A stretch of DNA of 64,000 bases, from NCBI GenBank assembly GCA_021234155.1, contig JAJEKV010000028.1, positions 8,758,134 through 8,822,133 of the forward strand, in the 5' to 3' direction. This DNA is from Isoetes taiwanensis (lineage: Eukaryota; Streptophyta; Lycopodiopsida; Isoetales; Isoetaceae). The notes below the pieces were generated by a model. That model ran no database searches, had not been told where the DNA came from, and saw only the letters and a list, made by a program, of their open reading frames with translations. Position numbers and translations under genes: made by a program. Positions 1-11,276 of this stretch are shown here, one piece after another (the first letter of the stretch is position 1; each line of letters begins with the position of its first letter).

Positions 1-453
1 CAAAGTTAAGCAGTTGAATGGGGGAGACCTATGAGAAGCAGTAAGAGTAGGTCAAAGTCAAAGTCAAAGTCAAAGTCAAAGTCAAAGGTGGCGGGCACAC
101 CCTACCCGGGTGTTGCTGGGCTCGCTAGAAACACACAGACACCCCCTGCCCGCCACTTAAAGTTTTGGGTAGACTGGTCAACGGGTCAAAGTCAACGACA
201 GCTGGAAGATAAGGACAGCAGGGCATCCTATTATTTAGGCAAGTTGAAAAACTTTCTATATGAAGGGCATGCACGATTTGACAAGTGGATATATCCAGGT
301 TGATGAGAAAATATATATATGACTGATTGTCATAGAAAATATGTGGCTGAGTGCAGATACAGGTGTGTGTATGCAAATAAAGGTGCGGGAGGGGTTTGAA
401 GGAGACAGAGTCTTGGCATACTTGGGTTCGAATCCCAAGCTCTGATTCTAACA
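1..453 (+). repeat. 5' LTR of the copia element (partial)
   Basis: It matches 4866-5306 almost base for base. It ends in CTAACA directly before the primer binding site. A GTCAAA hexamer array near position 53 has six copies here and four in the 3' LTR, which accounts for the 12-base length difference. Near its end, bases 422-438 form a perfect five-base stem with loop TTCGAAT, the form of a tRNA T-arm. Confidence 0.93.
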
Positions 454-454
454 T

Positions 455-466
455 TGGTATCAGAGC
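455..466 (+). other. Primer binding site of the copia element (initiator Met-tRNA)
   Basis: TGGTATCAGAGC begins one base after the LTR end. This is the standard plant copia primer site, complementary to the 3' end of initiator Met-tRNA. Confidence 0.92.
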
Positions 467-485
467 TAACTAAATCCCCGCCCCA

Positions 486-1610
486 ATGATAATGACAACC
501 AGATTCGGGGCAAATCTATTGAACTCTATTGAAGTTTTTAAAGCAGATGGAGGATTTCAAATCTGGAAGGAGAGTATTAGAGTTGTACTGGAGTTTGAAA
601 AATTGTGGTATTTGTTTGATGGTAGTCCAAGAGGGGTGCAACTAGCTCGGTGATTCAAGTCCTGGCCGCTAGTAGTAGTAATGCTCAACAGTGTGGGGAA
701 CTTGGTGTGAAGGTGTGTCTCTTTGGAAGGGCAACTTCTCTCGAAGTTCGAGCGTAAGATGAAGCTAAGATTATGGAGGCCCATGCCATAATCATGTGTA
801 AGGTAGGCACCGCCTTAAAACTGAAGTTTTTTCCGAGGCATGAAGCCTAAGGAAATGTGGGATTATTTGATAAAGCACTATGAACAAAAAAGTTCTTCAC
901 AAATAAATGTGCTAGAAAAACAGTTAAGGAAGATGAAATTGTTTGAGAAAGATAACTTGACCTGACTTTTGGAGAGATTTGATTCCATTATTGCGATCTT
1001 GAGGGAGCTGGAAATATCTTGAATGAACAAGATCAAATACTAGCTTTGGCAAGAGCAAGATCTCATAATAGTCACTTGGCAACTTTACCTTAAATGTAGC
1101 CACTTCAAGGAGCATGCTATCGAATGATACGCATTTAGAATTTGAACGATCTACTATTACTCGGGGAGGAAATGATCAGTCCTCGAGATCTTGTATGCAG
1201 GTAAGACTAAAAGAGGTGGTTTTTCAAGAGGAAAAGTAGGACCTTGTTATGCATGTAATCAATTTGGTCATCTAAAGAGTGAGTGTCCAAACAATAGTGA
1301 GAAGGAATTTAGATGTTTCAATTGTGAAGGCAAAGGTCATTTTGTTTTTCGATTGCCCAAGCCCCAAAAAAGGGAAGAGGTCGAGGGAGATTTTGGAACT
1401 TATAGAGGTGGCGGGGGCAAGGGAAAATTCAAAGGAGGCTCAAGTATTAATGTGGTAGAAAAACAAGATAGTAGTGAAGGTAAACTTGAGGATGACACCT
1501 TGGAGGTAAGGAAGAATTTAACTTGCAATGTTTCAGAGTTTCCAAGGAAAAGCAATAACCAATTTGTTGTTATAGATTCGGGAGCGAGAAAAAAGTGTGA
1601 TGTGTGATTT
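486..1610 (+). pseudogene. Copia gag and start of protease, broken
   Basis: An ATG at 486 opens a gag-like reading with the usual tryptophan-rich N-terminal stretch (IWKESIRVVLEFEKLW), soon interrupted by stops and shifts. From 1191 an open stretch carries a first CCHC zinc knuckle (CYACNQFGHLKSEC) and a second one (CFNCEGKGHF) in which the last cysteine is replaced by leucine. It ends in an aspartic protease signature, IDSGA, at about 1574-1588. Gag packages element RNA into virus-like particles and the protease processes the polyprotein. The broken frame and lost cysteine argue that this copy makes neither. Confidence 0.88.
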
Positions 1611-2967
1611 GCATATGCTTAAGGAGGGAAAAAAAAAAAGAAGGACATGTGCAACTTGGTGATGGGGGTTTGAAGAAAATAGAAGATACTAGAGTTTTAG
1701 AGTTGTTTGACTTAAATGGCAAAATTGTAAAATTGAGAGATGTTTTGTGTGTGCTTGATCTTGTTAGAAATCTCATATCAAGTATGCCCGGTGGTGGATT
1801 TGGGATATAAAGTCTTTGTTTTGAACAGATCCATTGTAAAGTGTTTCTTAATGGTGAATTAAAGTTTATTGGCAAAAGAGTTGGTAATCTTTTTGGATTG
1901 AATATGGAGCATCTTCATGAAATTAATCTTGTGGAATATTCGGATGTGAAAGTATGGCATAACAGATTATGTCATGTAAATCTTTTGCAATAATTAAAAG
2001 GCTTGGGGAAAAGGGGTTAATATCTGCCAAGGTACAAAATGAAAAGTTTTTATGTGGAGGCTGCCAACTTGGAAAGCAATCAAGATTGCCATTTAAAAGG
2101 TCACACAAAAGAGCAAAGGGCATTTTGGATTTGGTACATACAGATTTATGTGGTCCTATAAATGTTACTAGTTTGAGTGGGCATAAATATTTCATGAGCT
2201 TTATTGATGATTTCAAAGAGAAAAACCAAGTGTTATATTTTGAAAACAAAAGACCAAGCTAGTGATGCTTTGAAGTTATTTACTGCTGAAACCGAGCTAG
2301 AAACTGGAAGAAAGATAAAGTGCATAAGGTCAGACAGGGGAGGTGAATATATCTCTGATGAATTTAAAGCTTTTTGTGTAAACAGGGGAATCAAGAGGCA
2401 ATTGACATGCAGATACTCACCACAACAAAATGGAGTTGCAGAAAGGAAAAATAGAACCTTGCTTGATCTTTGTGAGATCCATGTTGAAGTATTCTGGTTT
2501 ACCAAATTATTTATGGGATGAAACTGTGAAGATAGCTGTCTACATTCAAAACTTGTTACCTTCATCAAGTATTAAAGGTGCAATTCCAGAAATGCTTTGG
2601 TCTGGTAAGTCACCTTCTTATGATAGATTAAAAGCATATGGGTGTTTATGCTTTGTACATGTTCCTGAAGAACTGAGGAAAAAGTTGGATGATAGAGCAT
2701 ACATATCTTATCTAGTAGGGTATGATTCTAACTCAAAAGCATTCGGGATTATATGACCCTGCTAGAAGAAAAATTATAGTAAGTAGAGATGTGGTCTTCA
2801 ATGAAAACGAATTTTATAGGAAAATTCCTAAGATAAATACTGAAGATCCATGTGAAAGTGAAAGGAAAGATAGTATTGAGGAAACAAATCAGTCAATAAG
2901 TGAAGAAGAAAAAACTCAAGGATTGGAGCAGGTAGATTTGAGTGACTCTGATAGTGAGTCGAAATGA
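1611..2967 (+). pseudogene. Copia integrase, broken
   Basis: In shifting frames one can read the zinc-binding start (WHNRLCH near 1955, then CGGCQLGKQ near 2053), the first catalytic aspartate in HTDLCGP near 2140, the second in RSDRGGEY near 2330, and the catalytic glutamate in QNGVAERKNRTL near 2428. An acidic linker follows at about 2860-2960. The DDE residues are all visible. A stop follows the first HHCC half near 1990, and frame changes near 2204-2262, 2430-2520 and 2722-2756 break the protein. Confidence 0.9.
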
Positions 2968-3224
2968 TTCAAGTAATGTTGTTGAGCGGAAGTGGAATCG
3001 GTGTTGAGCAAGAGATTGAACACCAAGAGGAAGAAGTGGATAAAATTGATAGACCAAAAAGAAACCTGCATTTAACGAAGCTCAAATGTTGGCGTAAGAA
3101 GCCAAACATGATTTAGAGTCTTATGGTAGAACCGAACTTGGAAAAAGTAAAAGACTTAGATCTCGGGTAGGAGAAATTAATAATTCAGATTTGACATTTT
3201 GATACTTGAAACAGACAAGATTCC

Positions 3225-4790
3225 ACAAAATTATATGGAGGCAGTTCAAGATATGAATGGAAAGAACTGGAAATGTGCTATGGAAGATATCCACTACTTA
3301 TACAGTAGTGGATATTCCTTCTGATAAGAATATAGTTGGAAGTAAGTGGATCTATAGAATAAAACCAGGAGTAGACAAAAATACAAAGAAATTTAAAGCC
3401 AGGCTTGTTGCACAAGGCTTTACACAGAAAAAAGGAGAAGATTTTGATGAAACATTCTCACCATTGGTAAAGATAAATAGTTTGAGAATGTTATTAGCTA
3501 TTGCTAATGCTTGTGACCTTGAAATCCATCATATGGATGTAAGTACAGCATTCTTGAATGCTAAGTTAGAGGAGGAAATTTATTTAAGACCACACTGGAT
3601 TTGAAGAGGAAAAAGGAAAAATTTGGAAGTTGAATAGAGCAGTTTATGGTCTTAAACAATCTCCTAGGGAATGGTATAAATGTATGGATGGATATCTTGT
3701 AGAGCAAGGTTTTGAGAAGCTCAATTATGATGGTAATATCTATAGGTTCAAAATGGGAGATGCCGGTGCATTATTGCTTTATATGTTGATGACAATATTA
3801 TGATATCAAAGGGAACTCAAGTACTAAATCATTGCAAAGATATCTTAAGGAAACGATTCCAAATGAGTGATCTTGGAGAGTTAAAGAGGTTTCGGGCATA
3901 GATGTTTACAGGGGACAGAAATCACAAGATATTAGCTTTTGAGTCAACAAGGGCATATTCAAAACATGTTGAAGAAATTTCATATGGAAGATTGCAATAT
4001 GGCATATACTCCTATGGTTCCCGGGTCACGTAGAATCTCTGCAGATATGAGTCCAAAAAACGTAAGTTTAAAACCAAACAAATGGAGAAAATACCTTCTG
4101 AAGTTTGATTGGTTGTTTATCCTATGTAGCACTTAGGCCGGACATTGCATTTTGCAGTTAATATTCTCAAAGAGGTACAATGACGGGGCTGGTAAAGGAC
4201 TTTGGATTGCAGCAAAAAGGATCCTCAAATACTTAAAAGGTACAATGCATTTTGGTATAGTATTTAATGAAACCAACTTACAATTGCAGGCTTATTGTGA
4301 TCTTTGATTGGGAGGAGATTTAGACAAACGAAAATCAACTTCAGGGTATGTTGTTTTATTAGGTGGAGCCCCAGTTGCTTGGAAGTGCAAGAAGCAAAGC
4401 AGCATTGCTTTATCTAGTCTCAAGTCGAGTACAACTCAGCCAGACCACGATTGACTAAGGAACTTATTTGGGAAAGAAGGCTTATGGCGAGAATTTGGAT
4501 TTGCTCAAAGAGGACCAACAATCATTTATTGTGATAATACTAGTTGTATTGCCATGACAAAAATCCGGTTTTGCATTTAAAGGTCAAAACACATTGAAAT
4601 GGAAGTTCATTTTATCAGAGATATGGTCAAAATAAATCAAGTGCATTTGACCTATGTTAGTACAGCTGATCAAAGAGCAGATATTCTTACAAAGGCTCTA
4701 CCTTTATCCAGATTCCAGGAAATAAGGAAATTGTTACAATGTGATGACAGGGAATATCACATGAAGGGGGAATGTTGGAAATGACAAAAT
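3225..4790 (+). pseudogene. Copia reverse transcriptase and RNase H, broken
   Basis: The longest clean piece (3257-3604) has the copia RT start: SKWIYRIKPG, KARLVAQGFTQ and MDVSTAFLNAKL, the last containing the first catalytic aspartate. The YVDD box reads at about 3779-3792, in another frame. The RNase H part is seen from about 4290 (KRKSTSGYV) to the C-terminal ADILTKALPLSRFQEIRKLL at 4675-4735. At least four frame changes separate these pieces. The enzyme copied element RNA to DNA; this copy cannot encode it as one protein. Confidence 0.92.
4764..4772 (+). other. Polypurine tract of the copia element
   Basis: GAAGGGGGAA directly precedes the 3' LTR, which starts TGTTGG. This is the expected position for plus-strand priming. 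Confidence 0.8.
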
Positions 4791-5306
4791 TATGTGTCAT
4801 GTGATATTCTAATCTATGAGAAGCAGTGGCAGTAGATTAGAGTTGTTAAATGGTGTCATGTTATTCAAAGTTAAGCAGTTGAATGGGGGAGACCTATGAG
4901 AAGCAGTGGGAGTAGGTCAAAGTCAAAGTCAAAGTCAAAGGTGGCGGGCACACCCTACCCGGGTGTTGCTGGGCTCGTTAGAAACACACAGACACCCCCT
5001 GCCCGCCACTTAGGGTTTTGGGTTGACTGGTCAACGGGTCAAAGTCAACGACAGCTGGAAGATAAGGACAGCAGGGCATCATATTATTTAGGCAAGTTGA
5101 AAAACTTTCTATATGAAGAGCATGCACGATTTGACAAGTGGATATATCCAGGTTGATGAGAAAATATATATATGACTGATTGTCATAGAAAATATGTGGC
5201 TGAGTGCAGATACAGGTGTGTGTATGCAAATAAAGGTGCGGGAGGGGTTTGAAGGAGACAGAGTCTTGGCATACTTGGGTTCGAATTCCAAGCTCTGATT
5301 CTAACA
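4773..5306 (+). repeat. 3' LTR of the copia element (534 bp)
   Basis: It starts TGTTGG after the purine tract and ends CTAACA. Bases 4866-5306 align with 1-453. Most differences are single bases; the GTCAAA array is two units shorter. The T-arm-like hairpin at 5275-5291 has one stem mismatch that the 5' copy lacks. Confidence 0.95.
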
Positions 5307-5311
5307 CTTAT

Positions 5312-6222
5312 CACTCTCTAAATGGTGTGATGCTTTAAACGCCTCCTGAAGGCACAAATATCTAGCATTATCACAGGGGGGCTTTTTTGTGGTTTTATAC
5401 TTTTTTTTGCATGGTTTTACTATGATTCTGGGCCTGTATTCGTTCATGCATACTATTTGGTATTTCTAGAGTGTCCCTTATCTGCACCGTCCATCTAGTC
5501 CATCTCAAATGATTGTACGGTTGTGGTTTAAGCTTTTTGCATGGATTATCTTGATATGCATTCAAATTAGGCAAACGTACTTTGCTTCTGTCTTCTTCAA
5601 AATCTAGCAAGCAGCCTATTGGTAGTGTGAGGGCGTGGTGCTGGAGTTTCAACTAAAATTTTAGAGGTAAGAAGTGTTGTTTTTCCGTCTCTTGATTTGA
5701 TTGTCTTCACGTGGATTAAACCACGAAGAGCATGCCATTTTCCCTTAAGTAATCTATTCTATTGCTGTGCGGAGAATGCTTGCAGCTCGCACATCGATGC
5801 ATGCATGGAAAGCTGTAAAAGTGATGTTTTGAGCGTAACGAAGTTCGATTTGGAGTATATGCTTGCGGACCCATATCTTTGGGCTGTGATGCATGCGAAG
5901 CTCAAAAGCCATGTTTCCGGACCGCCATGATCTCGATGCAGCAAACACTTTTCTGCTCCTTGCTTCAAAACGTTTCGTTCCTCAAAATTCCTATGCTATT
6001 ATTGTTCTCGATGCAGCAAACACATTCCACACAGATCCCTGTTGTCAGATCCCGAACCCATTCCACACAGCCCTAGTTTCAGTTTCCCTGTTTGCCCTAG
6101 TTCGCAGCTGATGCTATTATTGTGCCCATTTCACACAAGGACAAATACCTATTGTTGTTAAATAAAATATCAAGTATAGCAAATATTAATGCTTGCATTC
6201 CTCTAACTGTGTGCAGGCGAAA
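5312..6222. other. No gene recognised; short duplications
   Basis: I see no supported coding region. An 18-base word, TCTCGATGCAGCAAACAC, occurs at 5931-5948 and 6006-6023, and TGCTATTATTGT recurs near 5993 and 6111. The end (TGTGTGCAG at 6208-6216) looks like a 3' splice site just before the start of the next gene. Confidence 0.5.
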
Positions 6223-7282
6223 ATGAGGAGAATGGCACGCAACAGACGCAACCCACCACGTGCAGCACGGGCAGGAGTGATTCAAGGCGAAGGAATAACA
6301 TATGAGATTAATCACCCCGCAAGAGGATGCCGTCGCGGCTCAAGAAGCCGAAATCAATGAGCATGTCGAGGTATTCTGTAATGCATTACATGTAGATAGA
6401 ACTCTAAGACAGCAAGACCCTGGACCGTCTAGCCCTGTTAGAGATCCTAGCCCAGTGAGAAGATTAAGAAAAGGGAAGCAGACAATTGTTGAGAATTCTG
6501 ATGATGATGAACTGATTAGCATACATACGTCCAGTCCAAGTGACACAGATAATTCTGAAACCAACAAGAAGAAATGGAAAAAAAGAAAAAAGAAAGGCCA
6601 AAGCAAGCGGGTTTCAGTAAAACAAAAAGGGCCGGTTGGTGGTGATATTTCCATAACAATAGGCATTGGTGGCACAGATGTGGATCCTAAAATGATAGAT
6701 AACATTTTAGAATTTTTCATGGACCATTGTTATGCAGGACTAGTTGCAACAGAGCGAGGATCAAACCTAGATCACTTGCACTTCCAAGGCACAGCTAAAC
6801 TCAAAACAGTTGGAGTACGAGGTGCTGCAGCATTATTGAAAGCAGCCATGAGATGGGACACTTCAAAGCCAGGCGGAGCAAAAATAATGTGCAGGACACT
6901 TAAGGACACCAAGTTGCATTGCTTTGAAGGCATGTTGGGTTACTGTATGAAAGATTTTGGTAAACCCCATTTCAGTGTTCGTATGCATAATGTGTCATCT
7001 GCTGAATTGATGAGAGGAAAAGAGAGATATGCACTTTACGGAGCAGGAGAGATCAAAGATGAGATTTGTTTGGATCCCAAAAACCTTCTTAAAAAGGTCC
7101 AGCATTTTGCAAATTATAGCATGCACAATCGTCGCAAGCCACCTCTAACATATGCAATTACAGAGATGATTAGAACAGGCAAATTTTATCTAAGTGCACA
7201 ATGGGCTATACCTACAAATGGGCAGAATCTAGACCAAAGAAGAGTTGAAACAGCATATGACTTGATGATGAATCCAGCCTAG
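6223..7282 (+). pseudogene. Replitron-type HUH endonuclease, N-terminal frame break
   Basis: The open frame 6302-7282 encodes 326 residues. Residues ~45-110 are acidic or basic low-complexity sequence with a lysine-rich tract. Then come a conserved entry (GIGGTDVDPK), the HUH metal site in DHLHFQGTAKLK (about residues 160-171), and a GYCMKDFGKPHF motif whose tyrosine and lysine fit the single-Tyr nicking site YxxK. The order and spacing match rolling-circle Rep nucleases, and the surrounding wording matches Replitron HUH proteins as I know them from algae and seed-free plants. An ATG at 6223, right after a splice-like CAG, starts a basic N-terminus in another frame, so one shift lies between 6223 and about 6340. 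The frame ends at TAG after MMNPA; similar wording continues past it, so the stop may be a mutation. A geminivirus-derived Rep is the alternative, but no helicase domain follows. Confidence 0.8.
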
Positions 7283-7990
7283 GCTACTCGTGAGAAAGTT
7301 TCTTTAGTTTTATGGGGACCGCCACCAACAAACACAGCACAAGGCACAGTCCTCAAGAGCTCGTAGCAGTAATCCATTTGCTAATCCACCAAGGTATTTT
7401 GACGAGCCTCAACCCGTAAACGAAGACCCAGATGAAATTATTGAGGCACATGTTGCAGACCGAGTTCAAAATACAATTGTAGTTGGTGATGCAAAGCGAT
7501 GATGAAATCTACCTAACAAACCGAACTCATCCTTTGTAGCGGTTTAATGCTTTCTAGTATCACAATGCTAGATATTTTTGTTTAATGTCACATTTGCAAT
7601 AAAGGAAACCATAGCAACTATTTCTATTCCATCTCTCATTCCTATGTTTGTTGTACAATTGTTATTGTAATACTTTCTTTCAACCGCAATTAACCTCTTT
7701 TTCGCACATTCATGCGGGATATTGATCACCCCAACATGACACCTATACATAATGCACCACTTGCTCTCAAGTCAACAATGACAATGAAGCGTAAATTATT
7801 ATAGTCCCCCGAGCCCATCGAGTGAAAACGAACCTCAATTAGTTCCTCCAGCATCAGCACAGCCACCACCTCCATATGGTGAAGACCCCATTGACGTGAT
7901 TTCATTATGGCTAGTCGGATATATCAATGAAATGAGGTCATCCATGCAAAAAACCAAACGCATTAAACTCCATTGAAGCCTTTATACATG
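7283..7990 (+). pseudogene. Decayed downstream part of the HUH element
   Basis: After the stop at 7282 the same frame reads on for a few codons (ATREKVSLVLWGPPP). Two further coding-like islands follow in shifting frames: an acidic one near 7405-7500 (EPQPVNEDPDEIIEAHVADR) and a proline-rich one near 7805-7960 (QPPPPYGEDPIDVISLWLVG). They look like the C-terminal tail of the same protein or a second exon set, now broken. I cannot define the element's ends. Confidence 0.4.
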
Positions 7991-10020
7991 ATGCACATGT
8001 TGGGTTGGGCGTTGATCAAGAAAGGCAGCTATGTGCACTCAAATCAACAGCTCCATGCTATTTGTGAGACTATTCCTTAGACAAATCAACCAAGATGTCT
8101 CCCGCATTATAGGACACATTTGATTTTAAGGTATACAAACACCATAATATATGTTTTGCATCACACATTGACATTCTATGTCATTTCTACACATTATTCA
8201 ATAATATTGTAGTTCTAATGCTTTATAATTTTTTCTTTCATATTTTAGCTTTTTTTTTAAAATTTACATTCTATTGCAATTATTTCCAACATTCAATTGT
8301 TACCCTAACATAAACCATTGCATTATTAAAAAACATATGAAAATCCCCCTAAGACCCCCTTTGGTTTGGGTGCATATTCACACGGGGGGTCACGTAGGGC
8401 AGCGAGAGCCCTTAAATTATATTATATACGTATGAAATTGACACCATATAGTACATTAAGTGAAATCTTATAGTATTTCGCACACTTGCACATACCGTAT
8501 ACAAAAATTTGTACAAGGATACCCCACAAACGAGGAACGCTATCTACGGTGCACATCAAGGAATATAAGGCACAATTAAATGTAGTTCTGGCCAGAATCC
8601 CATCATATATGAAAATTGAAATATCCTTACATAGAAAAGTAGACATTCTTGATGTCCACTCTCAACCTCCAATTCGATGTATAACAGATAAAAGTTGTTC
8701 ATGACTCAAGGGTCATGTTGATGTTGCTCTTCTGATGCTACATCAGTATCCTTTGGAATCTTTGCAACAATGAGAGGATAGGACTACGATGAGATAGATA
8801 ATCACTTACACTTCCAAGGAAAGTCCTGGCATATAAAAAAATTCAATTAAGATTGAGTTGAAGTGATGCCACTAATTTAAGCATTCTAATCCGTTTAATA
8901 CCTTGCAATGGTACCCCGGTTATGGGAACCAACAATAACGATGTCCGCCTTTAGTGAAGACAATCCTTCGCATACTTTAGCCTCTGTTGGTCCTGTTACC
9001 ACCATGCCTTCACAGGTAATCTGCATAAGCCACTAGCTACTTGAATCATGCTTCAACGGGGCTGAAAGGAAGGGCTTAATCGATAGATGGAGAGGTGAGC
9101 AGTGATGGACAATAGACGATGGTCCGTCTTTGAAGGCCTATAAGTTTGGTTGTGGCCACCCGATTGACAAGTTTTTATTTCTTTCAACATATCAGGTTGC
9201 AGGCTTTCCAAAACCGTGGTTTTCCTTTTGTTTTGATTAAAAGAGGAAAGGGGGAGGGGGGGGCAGGACTCGATTGTGTTCACACTGTAAGTGCATGATT
9301 TATGGCCTTACAATGCACTTTTGTCAAAATAGGAATAGGGCTTGTCTATTAAGGAACAGACAACACAGTAAAGTATATTTCGTGCTATGAAGGGAAAGGA
9401 GATCAAACCATTTCTAGTGCCGACCAAGCAACAACAAACAAATTATTAACTGCATTGAAGTACCTTCCCTAATGGTAGAGCCCTGCATTAACCAAAAATG
9501 CTTATCATGTTAAATATTACCCATGTCATATGGAGGATACAAACATTCTGTCTACTCTAGATTTGAATTAATGAAAGCAACTATTTATGACAAAAAAAAA
9601 AAAAAATTTATAAACTCGCAATACATGATGAAATATATGACTTATCTGTCCTGATACAATCTAGTACACCCTATATATTCTAAATGAGGTGCATCTTGGA
9701 CTACCTCAGTTGTCGGATCCGTTCATCCTATGACCCAGGCTGCACGTTGAGGCCGCTAGGCGCCTCTTGTTTCGCTTATGGTCATTTATGATTGGAGGCG
9801 CCTATGATTTTGAAATATGAAATATGAGTTCGCCTAAGGTTTTGACAGAATATAGAACCTCTATATGGCTTCACCTAAGGGTTTAGAATATGATGTACAA
9901 GAGCTCGAACCTCTACTAAAATAACTCAATGTTCTAATAAGACTGCTTTGACCAATATAACTAGTAAACTAAAGTGTAGTAAGCCACGAATGATCATGGT
10001 TTCGTCATTATCCGTCCAGA
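7991..10020. other. No gene recognised, AT-rich intergenic DNA
   Basis: Short open frames here (for example 8486-8704) have no family resemblance that I can see. There is a run of 15 A near 9591-9605. Near 9745-9900 several short GCGCCT/CGCCTAAGG words recur, giving weak direct repeats. Confidence 0.4.
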
Positions 10021-10084
10021 CATTGTTCCTATATGACTTTGATTTTTGGCAGAGATGATGTTAATGGTTATAGCAGGTAAGGAG

Positions 10085-11190
10085 CCGATTTGGAGATGGA
10101 GTTCCACGATGCTCTATATTTGCCTGGCCCCTGTTCTAAGGAAGACGCCGTAATCGTTGAAATGGCTGGAGGTAAGCAGATACGACTTATATTTTCTCTA
10201 AAGAATTAGCCTTCTTTTTCTAATTTTGATTTTACATGCTGGACATCCCAAGATTATTTTAGATTACAGGTTTTCGGCTTCAAAACAATTTGGCAAACAT
10301 CCCCTTTCAGCTTGCCGCATGCATGACACAATTCCTCTGAAGTATCTTCTCACCACTCAGAGTTGCTGGAAACTCTTATCTTATTTCTGATTATCAAAAA
10401 ATCGAGTTTTCTTTTTCCTATGATTTTGAAACTCGTAATTTTGTTATTCATCCAGTTTTTGGCATGTAGGCCAAGCGTTTCTTTGTAATCCAAGTTAAGG
10501 CAATGATGATGCCAATGACATCGAAGGCACGTGCTTAGGTTAATTCTCTATGATCAATGGTTTTTTTGGAGGGAATCATGTTTGCTTCAGCGATATACCA
10601 TGTTTCGGAGCACTGGATTCGAGGATGATGTAAAGGTGAGCTAGCTTTTGCTGCATATTGACTTGATAGGTATTACTACTGCCGGATTACATGCCCTTGC
10701 CAAATTAGATAGCCATGGCACTGGCCCTGTCAAAATTAGATGACCTGCCCTACTTGATGCCCTTGCTACTACCTATACGATGTTCCTAGACCTGATTACA
10801 TTCCTTAGTAGATTATATCTTAGCTGTAATTTTGGATTAGATTATGTATGTGGTCTATTTGGCTAGAAAGGGGATCCATTGTGGTAATGTTATTTGTATT
10901 TGCAATTAGTTATTCTTAAAAGGATGCTCTGCTTTTAGTTTGTTTCAGTCTTTATGAATATTCATACTGTCTGGGAGTTCTATAATTAATATGGTGCATT
11001 GCAGGGTATGCCTCTTCTGCCATTTCATAAATCAAAGGCAGGCATTCTCTTTACTGAAATTTGTGGATTAATATGCATCAAGCGGTTTCAAATATTTCAT
11101 TTTGTCAATAATTGCTCTGAGTCATTGGGTCGGCAGATGATAGTTTTTTTTAAGGAAGGCTGGGGATCTTTAATGGCCTCAGTGTAGAAG
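10085..11190 (+). pseudogene. Exon-like fragments of an unrecognised gene
   Basis: Three pieces look like plant exons flanked by splice signals. About 10085-10171 reads DLEMEFHDALYLPGPCSKED and ends at a GTAAGC donor. About 10590-10635 reads RYTMFRSTGFEDDVK between CTTCAG and GTGAGC. About 11006-11040 reads GMPLLPFHKSK after TTGCAG. I do not recognise the family. They could be exons of one weakly visible gene or remnants. Nothing upstream gives a convincing start. Confidence 0.3.
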
Positions 11191-11276
11191 TATTTGGTAA
11201 TTCAAATGCTTTATATTCACTAGAAATCTCTGTATAGATTGCAACTCATTTTAATGGATGTACTACTTGCAGGTTA

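Larger units (their letters stand above)
1..5306 (+). mobile_element. Ty1/copia LTR retrotransposon, decayed, 5' end cut by window
   Basis: Two direct LTR copies (1-453 and 4773-5306) bracket a gag-pol in copia order: gag with zinc knuckles, protease, integrase, reverse transcriptase, RNase H. A primer site complementary to initiator Met-tRNA follows the first LTR and a purine tract precedes the second. The first LTR lacks its first ~93 bases because the window starts inside it. The coding part is split by many stops and frame changes, so the element is not autonomous. The five bases after the 3' LTR are CTTAT (5307-5311); the matching left duplication lies outside the window. Confidence 0.95.

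Noticed and set aside
31-303. Serine/lysine-rich small protein
   Set aside because: It is the GTCAAA hexamer array of the copia LTR read as codons; the same frame appears in the 3' LTR.
6302-7282. Integrated geminivirus Rep
   Set aside because: The HUH and YxxK motifs fit the wider rolling-circle group, but there is no helicase domain, coat protein or intergenic origin nearby, and the surrounding motifs look like Replitron proteins.
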